A stretch of 38,009 bases of DNA from Giesbergeria sp. (GTDB lineage: Bacteria; Pseudomonadota; Gammaproteobacteria; Burkholderiales; Burkholderiaceae_C). The translations under genes were made by a program, and so were the position numbers. The stretch is from assembly GCA_023150295.1 (NCBI GenBank), contig JAKLLE010000034.1:1-38009 (forward strand), read 5' to 3'. The number at the start of each line of letters is the position of its first letter. Position 1 is the first letter of the stretch. This document shows positions 23,044 through 31,196 of the stretch, one piece after another. The notes below the pieces were generated by a model. That model did not search any database. It had not been told where the DNA came from and saw only the letters and a program-made list of their open reading frames with translations.

Positions 23044-24402
23044 ATGCGGTTTTTGGTTTCTCTGCGCGGCGCACTGGCTGCGCTGCTGTGCCTGCTGCTG
23101 GTGCAGCACGGCGCAGCCGTGCAAGCCAAGAACCTGGGGGCCCATCCCAAGCCACGCGCCAGCACCGCCCAGGGCACCCCGGCGAAAAGCAAGGCGCGCG
23201 GCACCGAGGCCCGCAAGACGCCGACCGCACGCTCCAAGGCCGCCCGCCCTGCGGCACCCGCGCCTGCACCGGCACTGCGCGACGGCCAGGCCGAAGAGCG
23301 GCTGTTGCAGGTGCTGGAACTCACGCGCCAGGGCCAGACACGCGAGGCACTGGCCCAGGCCGAGCGCCTGGTACGCGACTACCCACACTTCCAGCTCGCC
23401 CAGCTCGCCCAGCTCGCCCTGGGGGACCTGCTGGCCGCGCGCGCCCGGCCCTTGCAGCAGCCCGGCGACGTGCCCATCACCCTGCACACCGAGGCACGCG
23501 CCACGCTGCTGGAACTGCGCACCGAACTGCAACGCCGCGTGGAAGCCCGCAGCGCCCGCCCAGCGCAGGCCAAGGTGCCCTCGCAGTTTCTGGAGCTGGC
23601 CCCGCGCTACCGCCACGCCATTGCAGTGGATGCCTCGCGCTCGCGCCTGTACCTGTTCGAGAACACCCCCCAGGGCCTGCGCCTGGTGGCCGACTACTAC
23701 GCCTCGGTGGGCAAGCTGGGCATCGAAAAGTCGGTGGAAGGCGACCAGCGCACCCCGCTGGGCGTGTACTTCATCACCAGCCGCCTGGACCCGGCCACGC
23801 TGCGCGACTTTTATGGCGCCGGTGCCCTGCCATTGAACTACCCCAACCCGCTGGACCAACTGCGCGGCAAGACCGGCAGCGGCATCTGGCTGCACGGCAC
23901 GCCGCCCGACCAGTTTGCCCGCGCACCGCAGGCCACCGACGGCTGCGTCGCCCTGGCCAACCCCGACCTGGAACGCCTGCTGCGCACCGTGGAGCCGCGC
24001 AACACGCCCGTGGTCATTGCGCGCCAGCTCGACTGGGTCGCGCCCCAGAGCGTGCAGGCCGAGCACAAGGCCTTTGAAGCCGTGCTGGACGGCTGGCGCA
24101 GCGCCAAGACGGCGGGCGACATGCAGCGCCTGATGTCCTTTTACGCCCCCGACTTCCAGGGCCAGCGCAAGACCACCCTGGCCCAATGGGCCACCGAACT
24201 GCACACCGAAACCCAGGCCCTGCGCGGGCGCGAGATCGAACTCAAGGACAAGGCCATCCTGCGCTGGACCGACAGCATGGACACCATGGTGGTCACGTTC
24301 GGTGAAGTGGCCTCCGGGTCGCGCACCGGCCCCGTCAAACGCCAGTTCTGGGCCCGCAGGGGCAAGCACTGGCAGATCATTTATGAAGGAGTGATTGGAT
24401 GA
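23044..24402 (+). CDS. L,D-transpeptidase, YkuD family, with NTF2-like tail
   Basis: The product is 452 aa. A signal peptide is followed by a basic Ala/Pro-rich region, a helical segment with a tandem QLA repeat (23391-23417), and the YkuD domain (about 195-325). The catalytic signature is LHGT (His284) with TDGCVALAN (Cys301). Such enzymes form 3-3 peptidoglycan cross-links or attach proteins to peptidoglycan through an active-site cysteine. The last ~110 residues resemble the C-terminal domain of the preceding TPR protein. It ends in an ATGA overlap with the cyclophilin gene (24399-24402), so the TPR, transpeptidase and cyclophilin genes likely form one operon. Confidence 0.88.
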   Translation: MRFLVSLRGALAALLCLLLVQHGAAVQAKNLGAHPKPRASTAQGTPAKSKARGTEARKTPTARSKAARPAAPAPAPALRDGQAEERLLQVLELTRQGQTREALAQAERLVRDYPHFQLAQLAQLALGDLLAARARPLQQPGDVPITLHTEARATLLELRTELQRRVEARSARPAQAKVPSQFLELAPRYRHAIAVDASRSRLYLFENTPQGLRLVADYYASVGKLGIEKSVEGDQRTPLGVYFITSRLDPATLRDFYGAGALPLNYPNPLDQLRGKTGSGIWLHGTPPDQFARAPQATDGCVALANPDLERLLRTVEPRNTPVVIARQLDWVAPQSVQAEHKAFEAVLDGWRSAKTAGDMQRLMSFYAPDFQGQRKTTLAQWATELHTETQALRGREIELKDKAILRWTDSMDTMVVTFGEVASGSRTGPVKRQFWARRGKHWQIIYEGVIG

Positions 24403-24980
24403 TTTCCAGAAGAAATACGGCTCTGGCGCTTGCCAGCATTGCGGCAGCAGCTACTATTTTTGTAGCACCCGTACAAGCCCAGACCGCCCCGCGCGTCAAG
24501 CTCGCCACCAGCCTGGGCGACATCGTGGTCGAACTCAACCCCGCCAAGGCCCCCAAGACGGTGGAGAACTTCCTGAAGTACGTGGCCGACAAGCACTACG
24601 ACGGCACCATCTTCCACCGCGTGATCGACGGCTTCATGGTCCAGGGCGGCGGTTTTACGGCCGACATGGTGCAAAAGCCCATGCGCCCGCCCATCCCGCT
24701 CGAAGCCGCCAACGGCCTGAAGAACGACACCTACACCATCGCCATGGCGCGCACCAACGTGCCCGATTCCGCCACCGCGCAGTTCTTCATCAACGTGAAG
24801 GACAATGCCATGCTCAACGCACCCCAGCCCGACGGCCACGGCTATGCCGTGTTCGGCAAGGTGGTGAGCGGCCAGGAGGTGGTGGACAAGATCAAGGCCG
24901 TGCCCACCGGCAACAAGGGCCCGTTCCAGAACGTGCCCTCCACCCCCGTCGTCATCACCTCGGCCACGCTGGTCAAGTAA
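24399..24980 (+). CDS. Periplasmic cyclophilin-type peptidylprolyl isomerase
   Basis: The product is 193 aa. It has a signal peptide ending VQAQ (about residue 28) and a complete cyclophilin domain: FHRVIDGFMVQGGGF, then [17 protein letters not shown]. It speeds cis-trans isomerisation of proline peptide bonds in exported proteins. The start codon overlaps the stop of the L,D-transpeptidase gene. The hydrophobic core of the signal peptide (residues 10-23, ALASIAAAATIFVA) is encoded by repeat copy D, an unusual case of a repeat providing an export signal. The paralogue downstream lacks a signal. Confidence 0.93.
   Translation: MISRRNTALALASIAAAATIFVAPVQAQTAPRVKLATSLGDIVVELNPAKAPKTVENFLKYVADKHYDGTIFHRVIDGFMVQGGGFTADMVQKPMRPPIPLEAANGLKNDTYTIAMARTNVPDSATAQFFINVKDNAMLNAPQPDGHGYAVFGKVVSGQEVVDKIKAVPTGNKGPFQNVPSTPVVITSATLVK
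24426..24466 (+). repeat. Short palindromic repeat, copy D, in a signal peptide
   Basis: GCGCTTGCCAGCATTGCGGC followed by a perfect GCTAC-tattttt-GTAGC dyad (24450-24466). It aligns with copy E (27176) over about 40 bp in the same orientation, and with copy B on the other strand. It is in frame with the cyclophilin gene. Confidence 0.65.
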
Positions 24981-25001
24981 CTGAACCCCAAGGAAACCGC
25001 C

Positions 25002-25529
25002 ATGAGCAACCCGCAAGTCGAACTGCACGTCACCATCAACGTCGCTGACACCGCCACCCCGGGCGTCATCACCCTGGAACTGGACAACGCCAAGGCCCCC
25101 CAGTCCACCGCCAACTTCCTGAACTACGTGAACAAGGGCCATTACGACGGCACCATCTTCCACCGCGTGATCAAGGGCTTCATGATCCAGGGCGGCGGCT
25201 TCACCCCCGACATGCAGCAAAAGGCCACCGACGCCCCCATCGAGAACGAGGCCGCCAACGGCCTGAAGAACGATGCCTACACCATCGCCATGGCACGCAC
25301 CAACGACCCGCACAGCGCCACGGCCCAGTTCTTCATCAACGTGGTGGACAACGCCTTCCTGAACCACACCTCGCCCTCGCCCCAGGGCTGGGGCTACGCC
25401 GTGTTCGGCAAGGTGGTCAAGGGCCAGGACGTGGTGGACGCCATCCGCAAGGTGCGCACTGCGCGCAAGGGCTACCACGACGACGTGCCTTTCGACGCCG
25501 TGGTGATCGACAAGGCCGTGGCGCTCTGA
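25002..25529 (+). CDS. ppiB: Cytoplasmic cyclophilin-type peptidylprolyl isomerase
   Basis: The product is 175 aa without a signal peptide. It has the full cyclophilin core ([42 protein letters not shown]). AAGGAAA lies shortly before ATG 25002. It lies 21 nt after the periplasmic paralogue, which it closely resembles, so the pair looks like a tandem duplication with divergent localisation. The expected role is folding of cytoplasmic proteins. Confidence 0.94.
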   Translation: MSNPQVELHVTINVADTATPGVITLELDNAKAPQSTANFLNYVNKGHYDGTIFHRVIKGFMIQGGGFTPDMQQKATDAPIENEAANGLKNDAYTIAMARTNDPHSATAQFFINVVDNAFLNHTSPSPQGWGYAVFGKVVKGQDVVDAIRKVRTARKGYHDDVPFDAVVIDKAVAL

Positions 25530-25545
25530 CCACGCCAGCGCCCGC

Positions 25546-26325
25546 GTGACCCCGACCGTGCCCCGGTGCGAGGAGCTTGCCGCTCCGTCGCACTGGCGCA
25601 CGGTCGATTTTTTGTCGGACCTGCACCTGCAGGCCAGCGAGCCCGCCACCCTGGCCGCCTGGCGCCACTACCTGCAGACCACACCCGCCGATGCCCTGTT
25701 CATCCTGGGCGACCTGTTTGAAGTCTGGGTGGGCGACGACGCGCTGGACGACCCCGGCAGTTTTGAATCCCAGGCCTGCGCCCTGCTACAGGCCGCCAGC
25801 AACCAGCGGGCGCTGTTCTTTCTGCACGGCAACCGCGACTTTCTCATCGGCCCCGGCTTTGCCCGGCACACCAGCGCCACCCTGCTGCACGACCCCACCG
25901 TGCTGGTCTGGCAAGGCCAGCGCCTGCTGCTCAGCCATGGCGACGCGCTGTGCCTTGATGATGTGGACTACCAGCGCTTTCGCCTGCAGGCGCGCAGCGC
26001 GCAGTGGCAGGAGCGCTTCCTGGCCCAACCCCTGGCGCAGCGCCGCGCCCAGGCGCGCGGCATCCGCGCCGAAAGCGAGGCGCGCAAGCAGTCCGGCGCG
26101 GTGTATGCCGACGTGGACGGCCCCGCCGCCATCGCCTGGCTGCAAGCGGCCCAGGCCACCACCCTGGTCCACGGCCACACCCACCGCCCGGCTGAGCACC
26201 CCCTGGCGCCCGATTTACGCCGCGTGGTGCTGAGCGACTGGGACGCTGCCGCCCACCCGCCGCGCGCCGATGTGTTGCGCCTCACACCCCAGGGCTTGGA
26301 ACGCATCGCCATCGTCCCCACCTGA
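25546..26325 (+). CDS. lpxH: UDP-2,3-diacylglucosamine diphosphatase
   Basis: The product is 259 aa from GTG 25546, 16 nt after the ppiB stop. It is a calcineurin-like metallophosphoesterase with the full metal-binding set: SDLHL, ILGDLFEVWVGDD, LHGNRDF, LSHGD and VHGHTHRP. LpxH hydrolyses UDP-2,3-diacylglucosamine to lipid X in lipid A synthesis at the inner membrane. Linkage to a cyclophilin gene is familiar in betaproteobacteria as I recall. It is followed after 5 nt by mtfA. Confidence 0.93.
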   Translation: MTPTVPRCEELAAPSHWRTVDFLSDLHLQASEPATLAAWRHYLQTTPADALFILGDLFEVWVGDDALDDPGSFESQACALLQAASNQRALFFLHGNRDFLIGPGFARHTSATLLHDPTVLVWQGQRLLLSHGDALCLDDVDYQRFRLQARSAQWQERFLAQPLAQRRAQARGIRAESEARKQSGAVYADVDGPAAIAWLQAAQATTLVHGHTHRPAEHPLAPDLRRVVLSDWDAAAHPPRADVLRLTPQGLERIAIVPT

Positions 26326-26330
26326 CGGCG

Positions 26331-27152
26331 ATGCCCGCCTTTTTGAACCGGCTGCGCAACCGCTTGCGCAGCACCCTCGCCCCCGTGCCCGACATCCCGG
26401 CCGAACTCTGGCTGGAAACGCTGCGGCGCCACCCCTTCCTTGCCGCCCTGAGCCTGCCCCAACAGGCCAAGCTGCGCGCCCTGAGCGCCCTCTTCCTCGA
26501 CGGCAAGCAGTTCCACGGCGCGCATGGGCTGGCGGTGACCGACGCCATGGCCATCGACATCGCCGCCCAGGCCTGCCTGCCGCTGCTGCACTGGGGCGAG
26601 CCCAGCGATGCGCTGGGCTGGTACGACGACTTTGTGACCATCGTCGTGCACCCTGGCGAGGCCGTGGCCCGGCGCGAGCACATGGACGAAGCCGGGGTGA
26701 TGCACCGCTACACCGAGGTGCTGGCCGGTGAAGCCATGGAGCGTGGCCCGGTGATGCTGAGCTGGCCCCATGTGGAAGGCGCGGCGCACAGTGCCCAGCA
26801 CGGCAGCAACGTGGTGGTGCACGAGTTTGTGCACAAGCTGGACATGCGCAGCGGCCACCCCAATGGCTGCCCACCGCTGCCCGCCGGCTTCATGGGCACC
26901 CGCAGCGCGCGCGCCGCGCACGAGGCCTGGTGGGCCGCCTGGGAGCCGGCCTACCAGCATTTCCGCGAGGCCGTGATCAAGGCCGAGCGCTTTGGCACCG
27001 ACTGGCCCTGGCTCGATGCCTATGGCGCCACGGCTCCGGCGGAATTCTTCGCGGTGGCCTGCGAGGCCTACTTTGTGAACCGCGAGCGGTTTGCGCTGGA
27101 GTTTCCGGGGTTGGTGCCGGTGCTGGATGCGTTCTTTCGGCCTGGGGACTGA
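26331..27152 (+). CDS. mtfA: MtfA-type zinc-dependent peptidase
   Basis: The product is 273 aa. HEFVHKLD (His164, Glu165, His168) is the zinc-peptidase site, with a downstream glutamate region AEFFAVACEAYF as in the MtfA (DUF980) family. The N-terminal part (LSLPQQAKLRALSALFLDGKQF) is also typical. In E. coli, MtfA binds the glucose regulator Mlc and has aminopeptidase activity; whether an Mlc partner exists here is not shown by the window. It is the last gene of the rightward block and faces mdeB across a long palindromic repeat. Confidence 0.9.
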   Translation: MPAFLNRLRNRLRSTLAPVPDIPAELWLETLRRHPFLAALSLPQQAKLRALSALFLDGKQFHGAHGLAVTDAMAIDIAAQACLPLLHWGEPSDALGWYDDFVTIVVHPGEAVARREHMDEAGVMHRYTEVLAGEAMERGPVMLSWPHVEGAAHSAQHGSNVVVHEFVHKLDMRSGHPNGCPPLPAGFMGTRSARAAHEAWWAAWEPAYQHFREAVIKAERFGTDWPWLDAYGATAPAEFFAVACEAYFVNRERFALEFPGLVPVLDAFFRPGD

Positions 27153-27175
27153 TTTTGTGCCTCGATGGGGCTTTG

Positions 27176-27217
27176 GCGCTTGCTGGGATTGCGGCGATAG
27201 CTATCTTTTTTGATGGC
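27176..27217 (+). repeat. Short palindromic repeat, copy E, intergenic
   Basis: GCGCTTGCTGGGATTGCGGCGATAGC then a GCTAT...ATGGC pair. It lies 24 nt after the mtfA stop. It is the long form of the family and nearly matches copy D over 40 bp, outside any gene. Confidence 0.65.
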
Positions 27218-27239
27218 TTGCTTTTGTTGAGGGCGGGAG

Positions 27240-27879
27240 CCGGGTCTCGCCCCGGCGGGCGACTCACTTTCTTTCGCTTCGCCGAAAGAAAGTAAGCAAA
27301 GAAAGGGCGACCCTGCCGCCCGTGACCCCCACGCTGCGCGCGGGGGCAACCTGCGATGCTCGTTCGCGGGGCATGCTGCGGAACTCACTGCGCGCCTGCG
27401 GCGCTCCGTTCGGACAACCGCAGCAAGTCAGACCACAAAGGCGTGTGTCCTGCGGCACACGCCCGCCCCGCGCTCTGCGCTTCTCGGCACGTGCAGAAGG
27501 GCTTGGTAGGTTTCGGGCCAACGCTGCGCTCGGCCCCCAAGGTCGCAGGCGCTGCGCGCCGCGCAAGCCGGGCCGAGCGCAGCGATGGCCCGTGTGGATT
27601 GCGGCCTTCAAACCCCTTCTGGCTGCGCCTGCGGCGGGGCGCTTGCGGGGTGGGCATGCGCGTCGGAGCGCGCATGCTTCGTCATCTGACTCGCCGCGTT
27701 TGTCCGAACGGAGCGCCGCAGGCGCGCAGTGAGTTATGCGGCGCACCCCGCAAGCGCCCCGACGCAGGTTTGCCCCGGAGCGCAGCGCAGGGGTCGCAGA
27801 CTGAGGGTCGCCTTTCTTTTGGGTACTTTTCTTTGGCGAAGCAAAGAAAAGTACCTCGCCCGCCGGGGCGAGACCCGGC
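27240..27879. repeat. About 640-bp imperfect palindrome between convergent genes
   Basis: The left end (27240-27313) starts CCGGGTCTCGCCCCGGCGGG and contains CTTTCTTTCGCTTCGCCGAAAGAAAG. The right end (27804-27879) is its imperfect inverse, ending CCGCCGGGGCGAGACCCGG. Further in, 27379-27420 (ACTCACTGCGCGCCTGCGGC...) is mirrored by 27696-27735. The frames that run through it follow the symmetry and show no protein family, so I reject them as genes. No transposase is present. mtfA and mdeB converge on it, so a terminator or insulating hairpin role, or a non-autonomous mobile element, is possible. Confidence 0.75.
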
Positions 27880-27917
27880 CAGCCACCCTCAGCAAAAACC
27901 AACCATCAAAACACCCA

Positions 27918-30608
27918 TCAGCAAACCCCCAACGCCACCCGCACCACCGCCGCCGCATCCACCCCAAAAAACGCCCGCAACGCCGCCCGCGTATCGCTGC
28001 GCCCAAACCCATCCGTCCCCAGCGTGATGAAGCGGCGGCCCGGCGGGACGAAGGCACGCACCGTCTCGGGCACCGCGCGCACATAGTCGGTAGCGGCAAT
28101 CACCGGCCCCTGCGTTCCCGCAAGTAGCTGCGTCAACCAAGGCACGCCAGGCTCGGCCTCGCCCGCCAGCGCGCGCTGCTCGCAGGCCACGCCGTCGCGG
28201 GCCAGTTCGCTCCAGCTGGTCACGCTGAGCACGGTCACATCCACACCCTCAGCCGCCAGCAGTTCGGCGGCCTTCACCACCTCGGTGAGGATGGCGCCGG
28301 AGCCCAGCAGGGTGACCGATTTTTTGGATGAAATCGGCTCTCCATGCCCTTCCATCAAGCGCGAATAGCTATTGAAATGATAGCATCCACGCAACACCCC
28401 CTCGTGCGCATCGGGCGGCAGGTCCGGCTGGGCGTAGTTCTCGTTCATGAGCGTGACGTAGTAGAAGACGTCGCGCTGCTCGGTCACCATCTCGCGCATG
28501 CCAGCGTCCACGATCACGGCCATCTCGCCCGCGTAGGCCGGGTCGTAGGCCTTGCAGTTGGGGATGGTGGCCGCGACCAGGTGGCTGCTGCCGTCCTGGT
28601 GCTGCAGGCCCTCGCCGCCCAGCGTGGTGCGGCCCGAGGTGGCGCCGAGCAGGAAGCCGCGCGCGCGCTGGTCGGCGGCGGCCCAGATGGCGTCGCCCAC
28701 ACGCTGGAAACCGAACATGGAGTAGTAGATATAGAACGGCAGCATGGCCAGGCCGTGCACGCTGTAGCTGGTGGCCGCCGCCGTCCAGCTGGCGATGGCA
28801 CCGGCTTCGCTGATGCCTTCTTCGAGGATCTGTCCGTCCAGCGCCTCGCGGTACGAGAGCACCGAGCCGATGTCCTCGGGCGCATAACGCTGGCCCACGC
28901 TGCTGTAGATGCCGACCTGCTTGAACAGGTTGGCCATGCCAAAGGTGCGCGCCTCGTCGGCCACGATGGGGACGATGCGCGGGCCGAGCGTGGCGTCCTT
29001 GAGCAGCGTGCCCAGCATGCGCACGAAGGCCATGGTGGTGCTCATCTCCTTGCCATCGGCCGCCAGCGCAAACTGCGCATAGCTGGCGATGGCGGGTACG
29101 GGCAATGCGTCGCACACCGTCTCGCGGCGGGGCAGGTAGCCGCCCAGCTGCTGGCGGTGGCGGCGCAGGTACTGCATCTCGGCGCTGTCCTCCTGCGGTT
29201 TGTAGAAGGCCAGCCCGGTGGCCTGGGCGTCGGTGAGCGGCAGGTTGAAGCGGTTGCGAAATTCAATGAGGTCGCTGTCGTCGAGCTTCTTCTGGCTGTG
29301 CGTGGTCATCTTGCCCTGGCCGGCCGTGCCCATGCCGTAGCCCTTCTTGGTGTGCGCCAGGATCACCGTGGGCTGGCCCTGGTGTGCAGCCGCCGCAGCG
29401 TAAGCAGCGTGAATCTTCACCAGGTCGTGGCCGCCGCGCTTGAGGCGGTCGATCTGCTCGTCCGTCATGCCTTGGGCCAGTGCGGCCAGCTCGGGGTTCT
29501 GGCCGAAGAAGTTGTCGCGGTTGAAGCGCCCGTCCTTGGCAGCAAAGGTCTGCATCTGGCCGTCCACCGTGCCCTCTAGCGCCCGCGCCAGCGCGCCCGT
29601 GAGGTCGCGCGCGAACAGGCCGTCCCAGTCGCTGCCCCAGACCAGCTTGACCACGTTCCAGCCCGCACCGGCAAACAGGCGCTCCAGCTCGTCGATGATG
29701 CGGCCGTTGCCGCGCACCGGGCCGTCCAGGCGCTGCAGGTTGCAGTTGACCACCCACACCAGGTTGTCCAGGCCCTCGCGCGCGGCGAGGGTCAGCGCGC
29801 TCATGCTTTCGGGCTCATCCATCTCGCCGTCGCCGAACACGCCCCACACGCGCCGCATCGCGGTGCGTCCTTCGGTGTCTTTGCTGCCAGCACAGTCGAG
29901 CAGGTTGCGGTGCGTGAGGTAGCGCATGAAGCGCGCGTGGTAAATGCTGCTGATGGGGCCGATGCCCATGGAGCCCGTGGGGAACTGCCAGAAATCGGGC
30001 ATGAGCCAGGGGTGCGGGTAGCTGCTCAGGCCGCGCGCACCCACGCCGGGCGCGGTGATTTCCTGGCGGTAGTGCATCAGGTCCTGCTCGCTCAAACGCC
30101 CTTCGAGGAAGGCGCGCGCATACACGCCGGGCGCGCTGTGCGGCTGGAAGAACACCAGGTCGCCCCGGTGCTGGCCTGCGCCCAGGCCCTCGCGGGCGTG
30201 GAAGAAGTGGTTGAAGCCGGTCTCGAACAGGTCGGCCGCGCTGGCGTAGCTCGCGATGTGGCCGCCCAGTTCACCATAGGCCTGGTTGGCGCGCACCACC
30301 ATGGCCAGTGCGTTCCAACGCATGATGGACGCGAGCCGCTCTTCGATGGCCAGGTCGCCGGGGAACACGCCCTGGTCCTGCACGGCCACGGTGTTCACAT
30401 ACGGCGTGTTCAGGCCCGGTTGCCAGCCCACGCGCTGGGCGCGTGCCATGCGCGCCAGTTCATCGAGCACGAAGCGCGCGCGCTCGGGGCCTTCGGTGGC
30501 CACCAGGGCGAGGAAGGCCTCGCGCCACTCGGCGGTTTCCTGGGGGTCGGTGTCCTCGGGCAAGCCTGCGGGGCGCACGAGGGCCTGGGGTGGGATGGGA
30601 GCATTCAT
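27918..30608 (-). CDS. mdeB: E1 2-oxoacid dehydrogenase, AceE/MdeB type
   Basis: The product is 896 aa from ATG 30608 (MNAPIPPQ). It is a homodimeric thiamine-diphosphate E1 enzyme of the AceE family: N-terminal YELGGHI-like segment (YGELGGHIASYASAA), ThDP motif GDGEMDEPES (259-261 GDG) ending in VVNCNLQRLDG, and the mid-domain HTKKGYGMG. Its neighbour encodes methionine gamma-lyase. In Pseudomonas putida, mdeB beside mdeA encodes such an E1 acting on 2-oxobutyrate, so I infer oxidative decarboxylation of 2-oxobutyrate rather than housekeeping pyruvate dehydrogenase; no E2 or E3 gene is adjacent. Residues about 742-755 (CYHFNSYSRLMEG) come from repeat copy F and replace or extend a loop in the C-terminal domain. 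It is divergent from an Lrp-type regulator. Confidence 0.85.
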   Translation of the reverse strand: MNAPIPPQALVRPAGLPEDTDPQETAEWREAFLALVATEGPERARFVLDELARMARAQRVGWQPGLNTPYVNTVAVQDQGVFPGDLAIEERLASIMRWNALAMVVRANQAYGELGGHIASYASAADLFETGFNHFFHAREGLGAGQHRGDLVFFQPHSAPGVYARAFLEGRLSEQDLMHYRQEITAPGVGARGLSSYPHPWLMPDFWQFPTGSMGIGPISSIYHARFMRYLTHRNLLDCAGSKDTEGRTAMRRVWGVFGDGEMDEPESMSALTLAAREGLDNLVWVVNCNLQRLDGPVRGNGRIIDELERLFAGAGWNVVKLVWGSDWDGLFARDLTGALARALEGTVDGQMQTFAAKDGRFNRDNFFGQNPELAALAQGMTDEQIDRLKRGGHDLVKIHAAYAAAAAHQGQPTVILAHTKKGYGMGTAGQGKMTTHSQKKLDDSDLIEFRNRFNLPLTDAQATGLAFYKPQEDSAEMQYLRRHRQQLGGYLPRRETVCDALPVPAIASYAQFALAADGKEMSTTMAFVRMLGTLLKDATLGPRIVPIVADEARTFGMANLFKQVGIYSSVGQRYAPEDIGSVLSYREALDGQILEEGISEAGAIASWTAAATSYSVHGLAMLPFYIYYSMFGFQRVGDAIWAAADQRARGFLLGATSGRTTLGGEGLQHQDGSSHLVAATIPNCKAYDPAYAGEMAVIVDAGMREMVTEQRDVFYYVTLMNENYAQPDLPPDAHEGVLRGCYHFNSYSRLMEGHGEPISSKKSVTLLGSGAILTEVVKAAELLAAEGVDVTVLSVTSWSELARDGVACEQRALAGEAEPGVPWLTQLLAGTQGPVIAATDYVRAVPETVRAFVPPGRRFITLGTDGFGRSDTRAALRAFFGVDAAAVVRVALGVC
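28357..28384 (+). repeat. Short palindromic repeat, copy F, inside mdeB
   Basis: AAGCGCGAATAGCTAT-tgaaatg-ATAGC, the short form matching copy A on the opposite strand. It lies within mdeB codons about 742-751, in antisense relative to the gene, so it is read in a different sense from copies B, C and D. Confidence 0.6.
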
Positions 30609-30649
30609 GGTCGCCACTCTATTCCTTGGCTGGCAAAACAGGGTGCTGA

Positions 30650-30661
30650 TTTGCGGGCAAA
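30650..30661. promoter_or_regulatory. Possible Lrp-type operator
   Basis: TTTGC-GG-GCAAA is a short perfect dyad in the 93-nt divergent region between the mdeB start (30608) and the regulator start (30702). AT-rich dyads of this sort are typical of Lrp/AsnC sites, but this is a single short match. Confidence 0.3.
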
Positions 30662-30701
30662 ATGGTCTGTTCGCAGCACAAAATTCCAAATTCAAAACCC
30701 A

Positions 30702-31196
30702 ATGCAGCACATGAAGCTGGACGTCATCGATTTGCGCATCCTGGCCGAACTGCAGGCCGACGGCGCACTCTCCAACGTGGAGCTGGCCCGGCGCGTGCAT
30801 CTGTCGCCCTCGCCCTGCCTGGCGCGTGTGAAGGCGCTGGAGGCCGCGGGCGTCATCAGCCGCTATGTGGCGCTGGCCAGCGCCGCCGCGCTGGGGCTGG
30901 GGCTCAACGTCTTTATCAACATCAGCCTCAAGACCCAGAGCAAAGAGGCCCTGGCCGACTTCGAACGCCGCATCGCCGAGCAGGACGAGGTGATGGAGTG
31001 CTACCTCATGACCGGAGACAGCGACTACCTGCTGCGTGTGGCCGTGGCCGACATGGCGGCGCTGGAAAAGCTCATTCTGGAGCGGCTCTCGCCCATTCCG
31101 GGGGTGGAGAAGATCCGCTCCAGCTTTGCCCTCAAGCAGGTGCGCTACAAGACGGCGCTGCCGCTGCCCCAGCCGTCGTCGGTTGCGCGCGGCTGA
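30702..31196 (+). CDS. mdeR: Lrp/AsnC transcriptional regulator (MdeR-like)
   Basis: The product is 164 aa from ATG 30702, or 161 from ATG 30711; no clear Shine-Dalgarno separates them. The N-terminal helix-turn-helix (LDVIDLRILAELQADG, NVELARRVHLSPSPC) is followed by the RAM/AsnC ligand domain (about 65-150; VMECYLMTGDSDYLLRV). It is divergent from mdeB and convergent with mdeA, and in P. putida the mdeAB genes are controlled by the Lrp-type MdeR. I infer activation of the locus in response to methionine or a related amino acid. The last 65 bp overlap the 3' end of mdeA on the other strand. Confidence 0.85.
   Translation: MQHMKLDVIDLRILAELQADGALSNVELARRVHLSPSPCLARVKALEAAGVISRYVALASAAALGLGLNVFINISLKTQSKEALADFERRIAEQDEVMECYLMTGDSDYLLRVAVADMAALEKLILERLSPIPGVEKIRSSFALKQVRYKTALPLPQPSSVARG

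Noticed and set aside
27322-28127. Several overlapping open frames in the palindromic region
   Set aside because: They mirror each other on both strands, have low-complexity Arg/Ala/Pro content, no start signals and no family motifs; they follow from the high GC palindrome.
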